A stretch of 30,405 nt of DNA from a virus. The stretch is from positions 1-30,405 of IMG/VR virus record IMGVR_UViG_3300028840_001627; one strand, written 5' to 3'. A model generated the notes under the pieces. That model saw only the letters and a program-made list of their open reading frames with translations, had not been told where the DNA came from and did not search any database. Every line of letters begins with the position of its first letter. Position 1 is the first letter of the stretch. The position numbers and the translations under genes are program-made. Below are positions 7,958 through 15,869 of this stretch, piece after piece.

Positions 7958-8344
7958 ATGGCGACAAAGACAGCCGAGGCGAGAGCCCTCCTCACGGTCT
8001 CACCGGACACCGACGATCCGCCGATCTGCTCCCTGGACACCGGGGAGCTTCCGAGCGCGTTGCCCGACTTGTCCGACTTCCGGATCTCGACGGTGCAGAT
8101 GGCCTGGTCTCCCGCGAACCAGACCGACCTCTCCATCGAACAGTCGAACAACGTGGCCGTGCTCCTCCTTGCCGACCAGCCCTTCTCGCTCCGATACAAG
8201 GCCGGCGAGACCCTCCTCGAGAACCTCCGCGCACACCTCGTCTGGGCGCACGACCTAGACACGGCGGTCATCAGCGAAGAGCCGCTGGTCTCGACCGGCC
8301 CCAACGAGACCAACTTCATCTTCGTCTTCATCGACAAGCCGTGA
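7958..8344 (+). CDS. Probable virion protein, paralogue 1
   Basis: A 128-residue protein paired with the next gene. Both begin M-A-T-K-T-A and share a core: here V-L-L-L-A-D-Q-P-F-S-L-R-Y then a G-E-T-L-L-E-N-L-R-A-H-L-V-W-A-H-D segment, followed by a beta-rich C-terminus ending in D-K-P. The likely fold is a small beta-sandwich with one helix. No known family is recognised. Its place after MuF and the small size suggest a decoration or minor structural role. It starts two bases after the MuF stop, with GGGGCTGACG before the ATG. Confidence 0.6.
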   Translation: MATKTAEARALLTVSPDTDDPPICSLDTGELPSALPDLSDFRISTVQMAWSPANQTDLSIEQSNNVAVLLLADQPFSLRYKAGETLLENLRAHLVWAHDLDTAVISEEPLVSTGPNETNFIFVFIDKP

Positions 8345-8352
8345 GGTAGAGC

Positions 8353-8742
8353 ATGGCCACCAAGACCGCGACCCTACAGCTCATCCTGGCGCTTCTGGCC
8401 GATGTCGGAGAGGCGGCCCTAACCGAGATCAATTCGGCCGATCTGCCGTTCACGATCCCGGCGCTACAAGGGTTCACGACCCTGCTCCACACCGAGCTGC
8501 AACTCGCGTCTGGCGCCACCGACCAGGCCGTCTCGTTCACCGACGCGGTCGGCATGTTCATCGTCTCCGACGAGCCCTTCAAGCTGCGCCTTGCGGCCGG
8601 TGAGGAGCAACTCGACAACCTGCGGGCCTGGATCGTCTGGGCAGACGACACGGCAGACGGCATCCACCAGACCAGCGTCCTGCTGTCCGGGAATGGGTTG
8701 ACGGCCGCCAACATCACCACCTACATCATCGAGAAGCCCTGA
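8353..8742 (+). CDS. Probable virion protein, paralogue 2
   Basis: A 129-residue paralogue of the preceding gene: M-F-I-V-S-D-E-P-F-K-L-R-L and then G-E-E-Q-L-D-N-L-R-A-W-I-V-W-A-D-D align without gaps to the neighbour's core, and both end in K-P. Conservation is strongest in the G-E-x-x-L-x-N-L-R-A-x-x-V-W-A block, so this is probably the structural or contact element. A GAGGTAG binding site lies in the eight-base gap. Tandem duplication with divergence suggests two related subunits in one assembly. Function is unknown. Confidence 0.6.
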   Translation: MATKTATLQLILALLADVGEAALTEINSADLPFTIPALQGFTTLLHTELQLASGATDQAVSFTDAVGMFIVSDEPFKLRLAAGEEQLDNLRAWIVWADDTADGIHQTSVLLSGNGLTAANITTYIIEKP

Positions 8743-8756
8743 TCCCGACTTCCTCT

Positions 8757-8762
8757 GGAGGA
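8757..8762 (+). promoter_or_regulatory. Strong ribosome binding site before the 465-residue gene
   Basis: GGAGGA, seven bases before the ATG at 8770, is the best Shine-Dalgarno match in this half of the window. It fits a protein made in large amounts, as expected of a virion component. Confidence 0.75.
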
Positions 8763-8769
8763 ACCAACC

Positions 8770-10167
8770 ATGCAGACCGCTCTTTCGACCAAGATCAAGA
8801 ACGTACTCGACGGTGCAAACGGCCGTCCCTCCCCGATGGCGGCCCTCGCGGCCTCCGTCCTGCTCGGCACGCGCCTGAACGACCTGGCGTCGCTGGCCCT
8901 GACCACGAACGGCAACGGCGCCAGCATGATCGGCGTCGAGGACTCGGCCGCCTACTTCACCGGCACCACCGTCGAGGCGGTCCTCGCCGAGCTCTACGTC
9001 GCGGCCACCTCCGCGGGCGCGGACACCTTCACCGACTCCGCGGCCTGGTACGCCACCGACACGGTCAACGCGGCCTACGCCGAGATCGCCGCGGCCATCG
9101 GCGGCACCGACGGCGTCACCCGCCCCTACACCAACGACAACGTCGTCGCGGACGACGAGGCCCTGGTCACTTCCATCGACAAGCTCGACACCGCCTTCGG
9201 CGACCGTGCCTACACCGACGACAACCTTCTCGTGGACGACGAGACCATCACCGCGTCGCTGGACAAGCTCGACCAGGCGTTCGGCAAGATGATGTGGACC
9301 ATGCCGGTGCTCGGCACCTGGGCAGCCGACGGCGACGGCGCGGTCACGAACGGCGGCGGCACGGCCGGCGCTGCGGTGGCCGACCTCACCCTGACCAACC
9401 AGGGCGCAGCCTACGCGAAGGCTTACGACGTCACCGACGCGGCGTTCCTGAACGTGGCTCTCACCAGCGGGTTCTCCGACTGGACCGCGAACTACCAGGT
9501 CACCCCCGACGCGGCCACCGAGGAGATCGGTGACTACGTGGCCTTCGGTGCCGACCTGCCGTTCGCCGAGATCGGGTTCAACCTCACCACCCCGGCGACC
9601 TGGGGCGGCGACGGTGGCGTCTGGGAATACTGGAACGGCGCCGCCTGGGTCGCGATCCCGGCTGGCACCTTCTACGACAACACGGACACCACGGACCAGA
9701 CGACGGGACTTCGAGCCTTCCAGCAGGCCGGCTGCCTGACCTTCTACCCGCCGTCCGACTGGGCCACGACGACCATCGACGGCCAGCTCGCGTACTTCAT
9801 CCGCTACCGGGTCACGGCCGCGCAGCTCACGCAGGCGGCTGTCCTGAACAGCGTGCAGCACGACATCATCACCCCGACCGACGGCTGGCCGGTGCCCCAC
9901 AAGGGCGTCGTCAACTCCATCCAGCTCGAGGACGGGGCGACCACGCTGCACACCGCGGCCGACGTCAAGTTCTTCCTCATGAACACCACGACCGGCGTGG
10001 TGTCGGCCCTCAACACGTTCCCGCAGGACCAGCGCCGCGACTACTTCAACGCCGGCGCGATGGCGGTCGACGACGGTGACGTGCTCGCGGTGTACATCGT
10101 CCAGGAGGACGGCACCAACGAGGTCACCAACGCGATGCTGTCTCTCGAGGTCGCCTACAGCGACTAG
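8770..10167 (+). CDS. Putative virion protein with 28-residue repeats
   Basis: A 465-residue, Ala/Asp/Thr-rich, nearly Cys-free protein (one Cys). Residues 1-110 are helical and Ala-rich. Residues 120-175 hold two 28-residue repeats of the form Y-T-x-D-N, acidic spacer, T-x-S-x-D-K-L-D-x-A-F-G. Residues 270-350 resemble a beta module common in phage structural and baseplate-type proteins: V-W-E-Y-W-N-G-A-A-W-V, then Y-P-P-S-D-W-A-T-T-T and a strand Y-F-I-R-Y-R-V. The C-terminal 100 residues are also beta-rich. The composition and strong ribosome binding site fit an abundant head decoration or fibre-like protein. I do not see a HK97-type capsid fold signature, so I do not call it the major capsid protein. 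Confidence 0.65.
   Translation: MQTALSTKIKNVLDGANGRPSPMAALAASVLLGTRLNDLASLALTTNGNGASMIGVEDSAAYFTGTTVEAVLAELYVAATSAGADTFTDSAAWYATDTVNAAYAEIAAAIGGTDGVTRPYTNDNVVADDEALVTSIDKLDTAFGDRAYTDDNLLVDDETITASLDKLDQAFGKMMWTMPVLGTWAADGDGAVTNGGGTAGAAVADLTLTNQGAAYAKAYDVTDAAFLNVALTSGFSDWTANYQVTPDAATEEIGDYVAFGADLPFAEIGFNLTTPATWGGDGGVWEYWNGAAWVAIPAGTFYDNTDTTDQTTGLRAFQQAGCLTFYPPSDWATTTIDGQLAYFIRYRVTAAQLTQAAVLNSVQHDIITPTDGWPVPHKGVVNSIQLEDGATTLHTAADVKFFLMNTTTGVVSALNTFPQDQRRDYFNAGAMAVDDGDVLAVYIVQEDGTNEVTNAMLSLEVAYSD
9127..9294 (+). repeat. Two tandem 84-base (28-residue) repeats
   Basis: Units at 9127-9210 and 9211-9294 encode Y-T-N-D-N-V-V-A-D-D-E-A... and Y-T-D-D-N-L-L-V-D-D-E-T..., both ending in K-L-D-x-A-F-G. 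The protein repeat is clearer than the DNA repeat, indicating an old duplication. The pattern suggests a repeated helical hairpin in an assembly-forming segment. Confidence 0.8.
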
Positions 10168-10237
10168 CGCGACCTCCCCGGCCGGAGGCCCTGATAGTGG
10201 GTCAGGGTCTCCGGTCCTGACGCCTGGAGTCGCGCTA
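10165..10237 (+). promoter_or_regulatory. Stem covering the Shine-Dalgarno of the first polyvalent gene
   Basis: TAGCGCGAC (10165-10173) is an exact inverse match to GTCGCGCTA (10229-10237). Past a single bulged C, TCC (10175-10177) pairs with GGA (10226-10228). The stem thus includes the TAG stop of the upstream gene, the GGAG binding site and the first base of the ATG at 10237. In this form ribosomes could not easily start on the polyvalent gene unless a ribosome terminating at the TAG opens the stem. This is inference from pairing. Confidence 0.5.
10182..10214 (+). terminator. 13-bp hairpin between structural and polyvalent genes
   Basis: CCGGAGGCCCTGA (10182-10194) pairs with TCAGGGTCTCCGG (10202-10214) with a single G-T wobble and a seven-base loop. 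No T-run follows, so it is not a classical intrinsic terminator; it may attenuate transcription, protect the upstream mRNA end, or organise the surrounding stem. It lies in the largest gap between recognised genes in the window. Confidence 0.55.
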
Positions 10238-13200
10238 TGCCCTGGAAGAGCATCGAGGACGTGCCCGCCAGCCTGAAGTCGCTGGATCTCGCCACCGCGA
10301 ACAAGTGGGGCGAGGTCTTCGACGCGGTCAAGGCCGAGGGCAAGTCGCCCGAGTCAGCAGCGAAGATCGCGTGGTCCACCGTCCGGAAGATGGCGAAGGG
10401 TCGCCGTCTTGCCGTGCGTGTGTCTGGACTGGCGAAGGCCCGACAGGACCGTCTGCCAGGCGGTGCGGCCGACGACGTCGACCACGACGAGCTCGACCAG
10501 GACGCGCTCGAGGACGGCACCGAGCACGAGCTCGAGCACACGGACGACCCCGAGCTCGCCGAGGAGATCGCGGCCGACCACATCGTCGAGGAGGGCGACG
10601 ACTACTACGACAAGCTCGAGGACATCGAGAAGGGTGGCCCGGGGCTGGCCCTGCTCCCGTCGAAGTCGAACCCGATGGTCAAGCGGTGGCAGCGTCCGGA
10701 CGTGCCCAAGCGCGACGACGACCACGACGACGGCCGCGGCGAGGAGATGCCGGTCGACTTCCGCCGCGGCAGCAAGTACCGCCACCCGCTGTTCCACGGC
10801 AGCGACACCGCGATGCCCAAGGGGCACAGTCTCCGGCCCGACGTCGGCGGCGAGTATGGCATCTACCTGTCGCCCAAGAAGCGGTACGCGCGCATGTACG
10901 GCGACCACACCTACGAGGTCTCCGTCTCGGTGAAGAACCCCAAGGTGGTCGAGGGCAAGTACGAGATCAGCCCGCGCGACCTCACGAAGAAGGACATCGA
11001 GAAGCTGAAGGCCCAGGGCTACGACTCGCTCGTGGTGACGTCCAGCGACCTCGCCGGCGCCAGCGAGGTCGTGCTCTTCGATCCCGAGCAGGCCTGGGTC
11101 AACGAGGGCCGCGGCATGTACAAGGGCGACCAGCAGGGGCTCTTCGGCGACGTGAAGAGCCACGTCCGGAAGACGAAGAAGGGCAAGGTCGCAGTCGTCA
11201 AGCGCCACACGCGGAAGAAGAAGGGGCGGAAGCAACAGCGCCTCACCCCGTCTGCTCCCGGCCTCACGATCCTCCGGATGGGGATGGGGCGCGACTCGAT
11301 GACCATGCTGTGCCTCGTCGCCGAGGGCAAGCTGCTCGTCGACGGCAAGGCCATCGGCCCCGAGGGGCTTGACGCGGCCGTCTTCACCGACACCGGCAAC
11401 GAGTGGCCCCACACCTACGAGCTCATCCCTCGCGTCCAGGAGTTCTGCGACGAGCACGGCATCCGCCTGATCATCCAGCGCAAGCCGACCCCCGACGCGA
11501 TGAACACCTGGAAGGCGAAGGTCCACGAGATCCGCGAGGGGATGTGGGAGGTCAAGGCGCCCGCGAAGCCGATGCGCGAGGAGCGCAAGAAGCTCCTCTC
11601 GGAGAGCAAGCGCCTCAACAAGCGCATCGAGGCGAAGCGGACCACCGACGAGCAGCGAGAGGAGGCGCGCGCCAGGCTGGGAGTCATCGACACGCGCGTC
11701 GCGGAGCTCGACCACGAGATCAAGGCCATCGAGGACCAGGCCAACCCCTACATCCAGCAGATCAAGAAGGTTCCGAAGTCGTGGCGACGTGACGAGGACA
11801 CCATCGACGAGCGGGCGGAACGAGGCGGCTACCACCTCCGGCCTTCGGTGATGGAGGACTACGCGAGCAAGCGCACGATCTGCGCGATGAACGACCCGGG
11901 CTGCACGCACAACCACAAGATCGTGCCGAATCGGCAGCTCATCAACGACCTCTCCCGCGAGAAGTGGGGCGTGGGCAACGCGGCATGGGGCAACGCGGTC
12001 CGCCGAGGGGATCGGAAGCCTCACCGGATGCTGATCGGGTTTGCGGCGGATGAGACCCACCGGATCACGCGAGCCGAGGATCTCGAGAAGAGAGGAGCCG
12101 GCCCGGACTTCGAAGCCGACTTCTACCCCCTCGTCGAGATGGGGATCGACAAGGCCGGCGAGCAGGAGGTGCTCGAGCGGCACGGGTTCGGCGACGTCAT
12201 GAAGTCGGGCTGCTTCATGTGCAAGTGGCAGCCTGCGAGCTGGTACTGGGCACTTCGCGAAGTCAGCCCGGCCAGCTACCAGCGCGTCGTCGACTACGAA
12301 GAGCGAGCTCGAGCCCGCAACCCGAGCCTCACCATCTTCAAGGGCCAGGGCATCGACGACGTCGTTGAACAGTGGCGTCAGAAGCACCCGCGGGCGACCG
12401 TCCAGGAGGTGCTGCGCAAGGAGTACGCCTCCGACGTGGAGGACACCGACCTCATGGAGAAGGGCCGCCCCCTGCACGACCTGGCGCCGGTGTTCCGCCT
12501 ACTCATCCGTCGGATGCTGAAGGCCGAGCAACTCGCCCTGTTCACGAAGGAGAGCACGGCGCGTCGAGCTCGGGTGCGTCAGCACGCCCGCGTCCGTGGC
12601 GGCAAGGCCTCGATCGTGAAGTCACACGAGCGGGGCACGAAGGGGCGCCAGTACGTCGCCTTCACGCCGCACCCGCAGAACCGTGGCCCCGACCAGGTCG
12701 GACCCATGCACGTCACGATGTCGATCGACGAGGTCGACGACGCGATCCGCCACATGCCCGAGGAGCACTGCTGCGTCTTCGCGACGGACGGCCGGCAACT
12801 GTTCCGGGGCTCGCCGGTGACGACGAGGGCGTGGAGCCCGGAGTCTGACCCGAAGCACGCCTGCGCCATCGACCCCGCCTTGACGAGGCGGCCCGAGTTG
12901 ACCGCAGGCGGCTCGTTCACGCACAACCACCCGGGCGGGTTCCCGTTCCCGAGCCCGCAGGACATCGGCTCGGCGACCCAGATGGTGATCAGGGAACTGC
13001 GGATCGCGGTGCCGACCGGCACGATGATCTTGACGCTCGACTACGAGGTCCGTGGTCGCATGGGGCCTCTGAGCTTCATTGAGACGCTGCGGGCCAACGC
13101 CGCGTTTTTCGCCGAGAACGACATGAACAGGCACATCCGGGAGTCGGGAGGCAACCCCGACACCGGCGACATCACGGGGTACACCGATGAGAAGTGGAAA

Positions 13201-15741
13201 GAGTTTCTCCTCGACCGATGGCGGCAAGAGATCGCCCAGGCCGGCACCGTCATCGACGCGCCCGTCGCCTTCGAGTGGCGACCCAATCGTGATCGACGAG
13301 AAGGAAGAGATCGAGCTGGCCCCCAGCTACAGAGGCTTGCCGCGTCCACGCTGGGAACCCTCGGACTTCGAGTCATCCGACTGACCAAGGCCGAGCAGCT
13401 CGAGCTCTTCGGCCCGTCGACGGTCAAGGCGCACACCAGGCGGACGAAGACGAAGGTCGCGATGGTGAAGCAGCACCAGCGCGTCCGCGCCCGCAACCGG
13501 CGCGGCGAGTTCAAGATCCACGGCCCCGACGACTACGAACAGGACGCCGGAGACGCCAAGAGGCCCCGCGATCGGAAGGCCTGGCTCGAACGGTGGCCCG
13601 CCTACGACCACGACCAGCGAGAGGCCGCGAAGCTCAACGTCGGCGACGAGTTCGAGCTCAACCTGCACGGATCGAGTTGGGCGCCCAGCAAGGACGTGAA
13701 GCGGACGGCAACGGTGAAGGTGGTCGGCGAGTGGTTCAAGCACGGCGGCGACGTCGACTACGCGCTGCCCGTCATGGTGAAGGACCGCCCGAAGCTGCTG
13801 ATCATGAGGCCCGACTACCGGACCTCGATCCTCATGAACCTCGACAAGAATGGCGCCGAGACGTCGGGCAACTGGGCGCACTTCCCGGTGGTCGACTGGC
13901 CGAAGACCACGGCCGACATGCACGCCCGCGCCAGCGTCGATTGGTACACCAACACGAAGAACCCGGGCCGGGGCTACTACCTGCACCTGGTTCGGGCAGA
14001 GGACGATCCTCCAAGGTCGTCCAGGAAGGAGCGGCAGGCGCGGGAGTTCACCGAGGAGGTTCGTCGCCGCGAGGACATGACGAAGAAGACCCGGCCGGAG
14101 TGGCGTCGACGCATCTTCGACTACCTCCGGACCCATGACTCCTCGACCTTCAACACGATCCTCGTCGACCTCGCCGACATCACTGCGGACATGGGGCACG
14201 GTGTCCCTGGCGACGCGCTGTGGGATCTCGTCGAGGCGGGCAAGGTCTACCACACCGACCCGTCGAGACATCCGGTCTGGTTCGCGGTGGCGCCCGACGA
14301 CAAGCTCGAGCCGATGGACAAGGCCGTCAAGGCGTCTGGAGCTGGCCCGCAGCTCTCGATGTTCTCGCAGGAGAGCAAGCCTCGCCGAGCTCGCGTCGTG
14401 GTCCGCGCCCACATCCGCCGAGGGAAGCCCGTGGCGGGGCACACGAAGGCCTCGCCGAAGAGGAAGGCGGGGAAGGTCTACGACGGCGCGAAGCACGCCA
14501 AGAAGCTGCGCACGGCCGCGGACAAGCTGCAGCCGAAGATCGACAAGAAGCGCGAGCCTCACGACTGGAACGTCACCAGGCGCCGAGCGTCCATCCAGGC
14601 CGGGCTGATCATGGATGCCGAGCGCATGGAGAAGCAGCAGGCCTACCTGCGCACCCTCGCCGACCACGCCGAGCGTGGCACCCTGGACCCGGCGCTGCGG
14701 TTCATGCAGACGTTCGCCGCGTTCAAGATGCTCCAAAGCGCCAGCCCGAAGTACGGCCACCCCGCCAACGACTTCAACCTCAACCACCTCGCCGAGTTGG
14801 CGAAGGACGCACGGCAGGACGCATGGGGACCGTCGTACCACCGGCGCGAGAAGGTCACCGGCGTCGACAAGGACCTCGCGGTGCTCGACCAGGTCATCGC
14901 CCGCCAGTCCCCGCCCGATGGCGAGGAGCTCTGGCAGGTCAGGGCGAGCTTGTCTATGCCGGAGATCGAGTCCGTCGAGCGCATCGCCAAGGCGGTGAAG
15001 GCCAGCGGCCGGTGGCTCCCGGGCAACATCCCCGACGACATCCGTGACGCCAAGCGGGCGCTCAAGGCCGGCATCGTCGGCGATGAGGCCTGGCACGCAG
15101 CCATCGCCGCCTTCAAGACCTACGCGGGCGAGGCCAGGGCACGCTACCAGCAGGGCGACAGCTACGAGAGCCCCGAGGACAAGGAGAAGCGCGAGCGCCT
15201 CGAGAGCGCCAAGCTGCTCACCCACAAGGGGTTTTTCCCCACACCCGACGTGCTCTCGCAGCGCGTCGCCGAGGAGGCCGATCTTGAGCCAGGGCAGTTG
15301 GTACTGGAGCCCAGCGCCGGGCTCGGAGACATGGCCCGCGTGGTCGAGGCTCACGAGCCGGGCATCCGGCTCCACGTCGGCGAGTTCCACGAGACCCTCC
15401 GAGGCGTGCTCGAGGACCAGGATCGCGAGATCGTCTCGCGCGACTTCCTCGCCTACAACCCCGGCCCCATCTACGATCGAATCGTCCAGAACCCGCCCTT
15501 CGAGAGCCGCCAGGACATCGACCACGTCCTGCACGCCTACGACCTGCTGAAGCCGGGCGGGCGCCTGGTGTCGATCATCAGCGCCGGCCCCATGTACGGC
15601 AACTCGAAGAAGGATCGCGCGTTCCGGACGTGGCTCGACGAGGTAGGGTGGTCCGAGAAGCTGCCCGAGGGCGCCTTCAAGAAGGCCACCCGCTCCACGG
15701 GGGTCCAGACGTACCTCGTCGTCGTCGACAAGCCGGAGTGA
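10237..15741 (+). CDS. Polyvalent protein 1: ChaB / ART / PP-loop / JAB / adenine methyltransferase
   Basis: A 1834-residue multi-domain protein. Residues 1-56 resemble ChaB (M-P-W-K-S-I-E-D-V-P...A-A-K-I-A-W-S-T-V). Residues 84-132 resemble DUF5661 (E-H-E-L-E-H-T-D-D-P-E-L-A). Residues 180-289 are ADP-ribosyltransferase-like (L-F-H-G-S-D, G-I-Y-L-S-P-K, V-V-L-F-D-P-E-Q). Residues 340-735 are a PP-loop, PAPS-reductase-like domain (G349-M-G-R-D-S354) with cysteines C549, C556, C659 and C662 that could hold a metal or Fe-S site. Residues 820-960 are JAB/JAMM-like with H896-x-H898-x7-S906-x2-D909. Residues 1291-1352 look like a winged helix. Residues 1660-1834 are a class I methyltransferase of N6-adenine type (E1691-P-S-A-G-L-G-D, N1752-P-P-F). 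Four basic tags separate the modules. The frame around 13280-13384 is irregular: an alternative frame codes better there and ends in a stop. Domain assignments rest on motifs only. Confidence 0.8.
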   Translation: MPWKSIEDVPASLKSLDLATANKWGEVFDAVKAEGKSPESAAKIAWSTVRKMAKGRRLAVRVSGLAKARQDRLPGGAADDVDHDELDQDALEDGTEHELEHTDDPELAEEIAADHIVEEGDDYYDKLEDIEKGGPGLALLPSKSNPMVKRWQRPDVPKRDDDHDDGRGEEMPVDFRRGSKYRHPLFHGSDTAMPKGHSLRPDVGGEYGIYLSPKKRYARMYGDHTYEVSVSVKNPKVVEGKYEISPRDLTKKDIEKLKAQGYDSLVVTSSDLAGASEVVLFDPEQAWVNEGRGMYKGDQQGLFGDVKSHVRKTKKGKVAVVKRHTRKKKGRKQQRLTPSAPGLTILRMGMGRDSMTMLCLVAEGKLLVDGKAIGPEGLDAAVFTDTGNEWPHTYELIPRVQEFCDEHGIRLIIQRKPTPDAMNTWKAKVHEIREGMWEVKAPAKPMREERKKLLSESKRLNKRIEAKRTTDEQREEARARLGVIDTRVAELDHEIKAIEDQANPYIQQIKKVPKSWRRDEDTIDERAERGGYHLRPSVMEDYASKRTICAMNDPGCTHNHKIVPNRQLINDLSREKWGVGNAAWGNAVRRGDRKPHRMLIGFAADETHRITRAEDLEKRGAGPDFEADFYPLVEMGIDKAGEQEVLERHGFGDVMKSGCFMCKWQPASWYWALREVSPASYQRVVDYEERARARNPSLTIFKGQGIDDVVEQWRQKHPRATVQEVLRKEYASDVEDTDLMEKGRPLHDLAPVFRLLIRRMLKAEQLALFTKESTARRARVRQHARVRGGKASIVKSHERGTKGRQYVAFTPHPQNRGPDQVGPMHVTMSIDEVDDAIRHMPEEHCCVFATDGRQLFRGSPVTTRAWSPESDPKHACAIDPALTRRPELTAGGSFTHNHPGGFPFPSPQDIGSATQMVIRELRIAVPTGTMILTLDYEVRGRMGPLSFIETLRANAAFFAENDMNRHIRESGGNPDTGDITGYTDEKWKEFLLDRWRQEIAQAGTVIDAPVAFEWRPNRDRREGRDRAGPQLQRLAASTLGTLGLRVIRLTKAEQLELFGPSTVKAHTRRTKTKVAMVKQHQRVRARNRRGEFKIHGPDDYEQDAGDAKRPRDRKAWLERWPAYDHDQREAAKLNVGDEFELNLHGSSWAPSKDVKRTATVKVVGEWFKHGGDVDYALPVMVKDRPKLLIMRPDYRTSILMNLDKNGAETSGNWAHFPVVDWPKTTADMHARASVDWYTNTKNPGRGYYLHLVRAEDDPPRSSRKERQAREFTEEVRRREDMTKKTRPEWRRRIFDYLRTHDSSTFNTILVDLADITADMGHGVPGDALWDLVEAGKVYHTDPSRHPVWFAVAPDDKLEPMDKAVKASGAGPQLSMFSQESKPRRARVVVRAHIRRGKPVAGHTKASPKRKAGKVYDGAKHAKKLRTAADKLQPKIDKKREPHDWNVTRRRASIQAGLIMDAERMEKQQAYLRTLADHAERGTLDPALRFMQTFAAFKMLQSASPKYGHPANDFNLNHLAELAKDARQDAWGPSYHRREKVTGVDKDLAVLDQVIARQSPPDGEELWQVRASLSMPEIESVERIAKAVKASGRWLPGNIPDDIRDAKRALKAGIVGDEAWHAAIAAFKTYAGEARARYQQGDSYESPEDKEKRERLESAKLLTHKGFFPTPDVLSQRVAEEADLEPGQLVLEPSAGLGDMARVVEAHEPGIRLHVGEFHETLRGVLEDQDREIVSRDFLAYNPGPIYDRIVQNPPFESRQDIDHVLHAYDLLKPGGRLVSIISAGPMYGNSKKDRAFRTWLDEVGWSEKLPEGAFKKATRSTGVQTYLVVVDKPE
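10636..10695 (+). repeat. P-G-x-x-L-x-P-S...V-K-R-W-Q-R linker, copy 1
   Basis: Encodes G-P-G-L-A-L-L-P-S-K-S-N-P-M-V-K-R-W-Q-R between the DUF5661-like and ADP-ribosyltransferase-like modules. It matches a segment at 29560-29619 in the last gene (P-G-F-I-L-A-P-S-G-K-D-P-R-V-K-R-W-Q-R). It is a second type of shared linker. Confidence 0.75.
11122..11232 (+). repeat. Basic module tag 1
   Basis: Lies after the ADP-ribosyltransferase-like module and before the PP-loop domain. It encodes D-Q-Q-G-L-F-G-D, V-K-S-H-V-R-K-T-K-K-G-K-V, then V-V-K-R-H-T-R-K-K-K-G-R-K. Both V-K-x-H-x-R half-repeats and the T-K-K-G-K turn are present, making it one of the best copies. Confidence 0.9.
12499..12651 (+). 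repeat. Basic module tag 2
   Basis: Between the PP-loop and JAB-like modules. It encodes L-L-I-R-R-M-L-K-A-E-Q-L-A-L-F-T, then V-R-Q-H-A-R-V-R-G-G-K-A and I-V-K-S-H-E-R-G-T-K-G-R. The lead includes the I-R-R strand also seen at the N-termini of the separate genes at 15744 and 16922. Confidence 0.9.
13277..13384 (+). other. Frame discontinuity at the end of the JAB-like module
   Basis: From about 13277 the frame of polyvalent protein 1 becomes Arg-rich and poor in third-position G/C. The frame one base further on reads G-D-P-I-V-I-D-E-K-E-E-I-E-L-A-P and ends S-D-F-E-S-S-D with TGA at 13382-13384. That frame looks genuinely coding and ends exactly where tag 3 begins (CTGA overlap). The observed sequence therefore bypasses a likely old stop. 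Confidence 0.65.
13360..13506 (+). repeat. Basic module tag 3
   Basis: After the JAB-like module. It encodes L-R-V-I-R-L-T-K-A-E-Q-L-E-L-F-G, V-K-A-H-T-R-R-T-K-T-K-V and M-V-K-Q-H-Q-R-V-R. Its first 25 bases overlap the better-coding alternative frame of the preceding module, so they may be read in two frames. Confidence 0.9.
14320..14475 (+). repeat. Basic module tag 4 (divergent)
   Basis: Between the winged-helix-like segment and the helical region before the methyltransferase. It encodes K-A-S-G-A-G-P-Q-L-S-M-F-S, V-V-V-R-A-H-I-R-R-G-K-P-V and A-G-H-T-K-A-S-P-K-R-K. The lead and the first half-repeat are clear; the second half-repeat is degenerate. Confidence 0.65.
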
Positions 15742-15743
15742 CC

Positions 15744-15869
15744 ATGCGGTTCCTGATCCGTCGAGAGCTACTGAAGGGCGCCCAGGGGGAGCTCTTCTCT
15801 GTGCGCCGGCACTACCGACGCACCCCGACGGGGAAGGTGGCAGTCGTCCAGGAGCACCAGCGACAGCGG
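15744..15869 (+). repeat. Basic module tag 5, N-terminal
   Basis: Forms residues 1-42 of the DpdA-like protein: M-R-F-L-I-R-R-E-L-L-K-G-A-Q-G-E-L-F, V-R-R-H-Y-R-R-T-P-T-G-K-V and V-V-Q-E-H-Q-R. It shows that the tag can stand at a natural gene start, not only between fused modules. Confidence 0.9.

Noticed and set aside
8770-10167. Major capsid protein
   Set aside because: Position could fit, but the repeat structure and W-E-Y-W-N-G beta module do not resemble a HK97 capsid fold, and there is no adjacent protease or scaffold.
15630-15743. Upstream extension of the DpdA-like gene
   Set aside because: It would overlap the methyltransferase end of polyvalent protein 1 by over 100 bases and reads as Arg/Gly-rich shadow sequence; the ATG at 15744 has a binding site and begins the tag.
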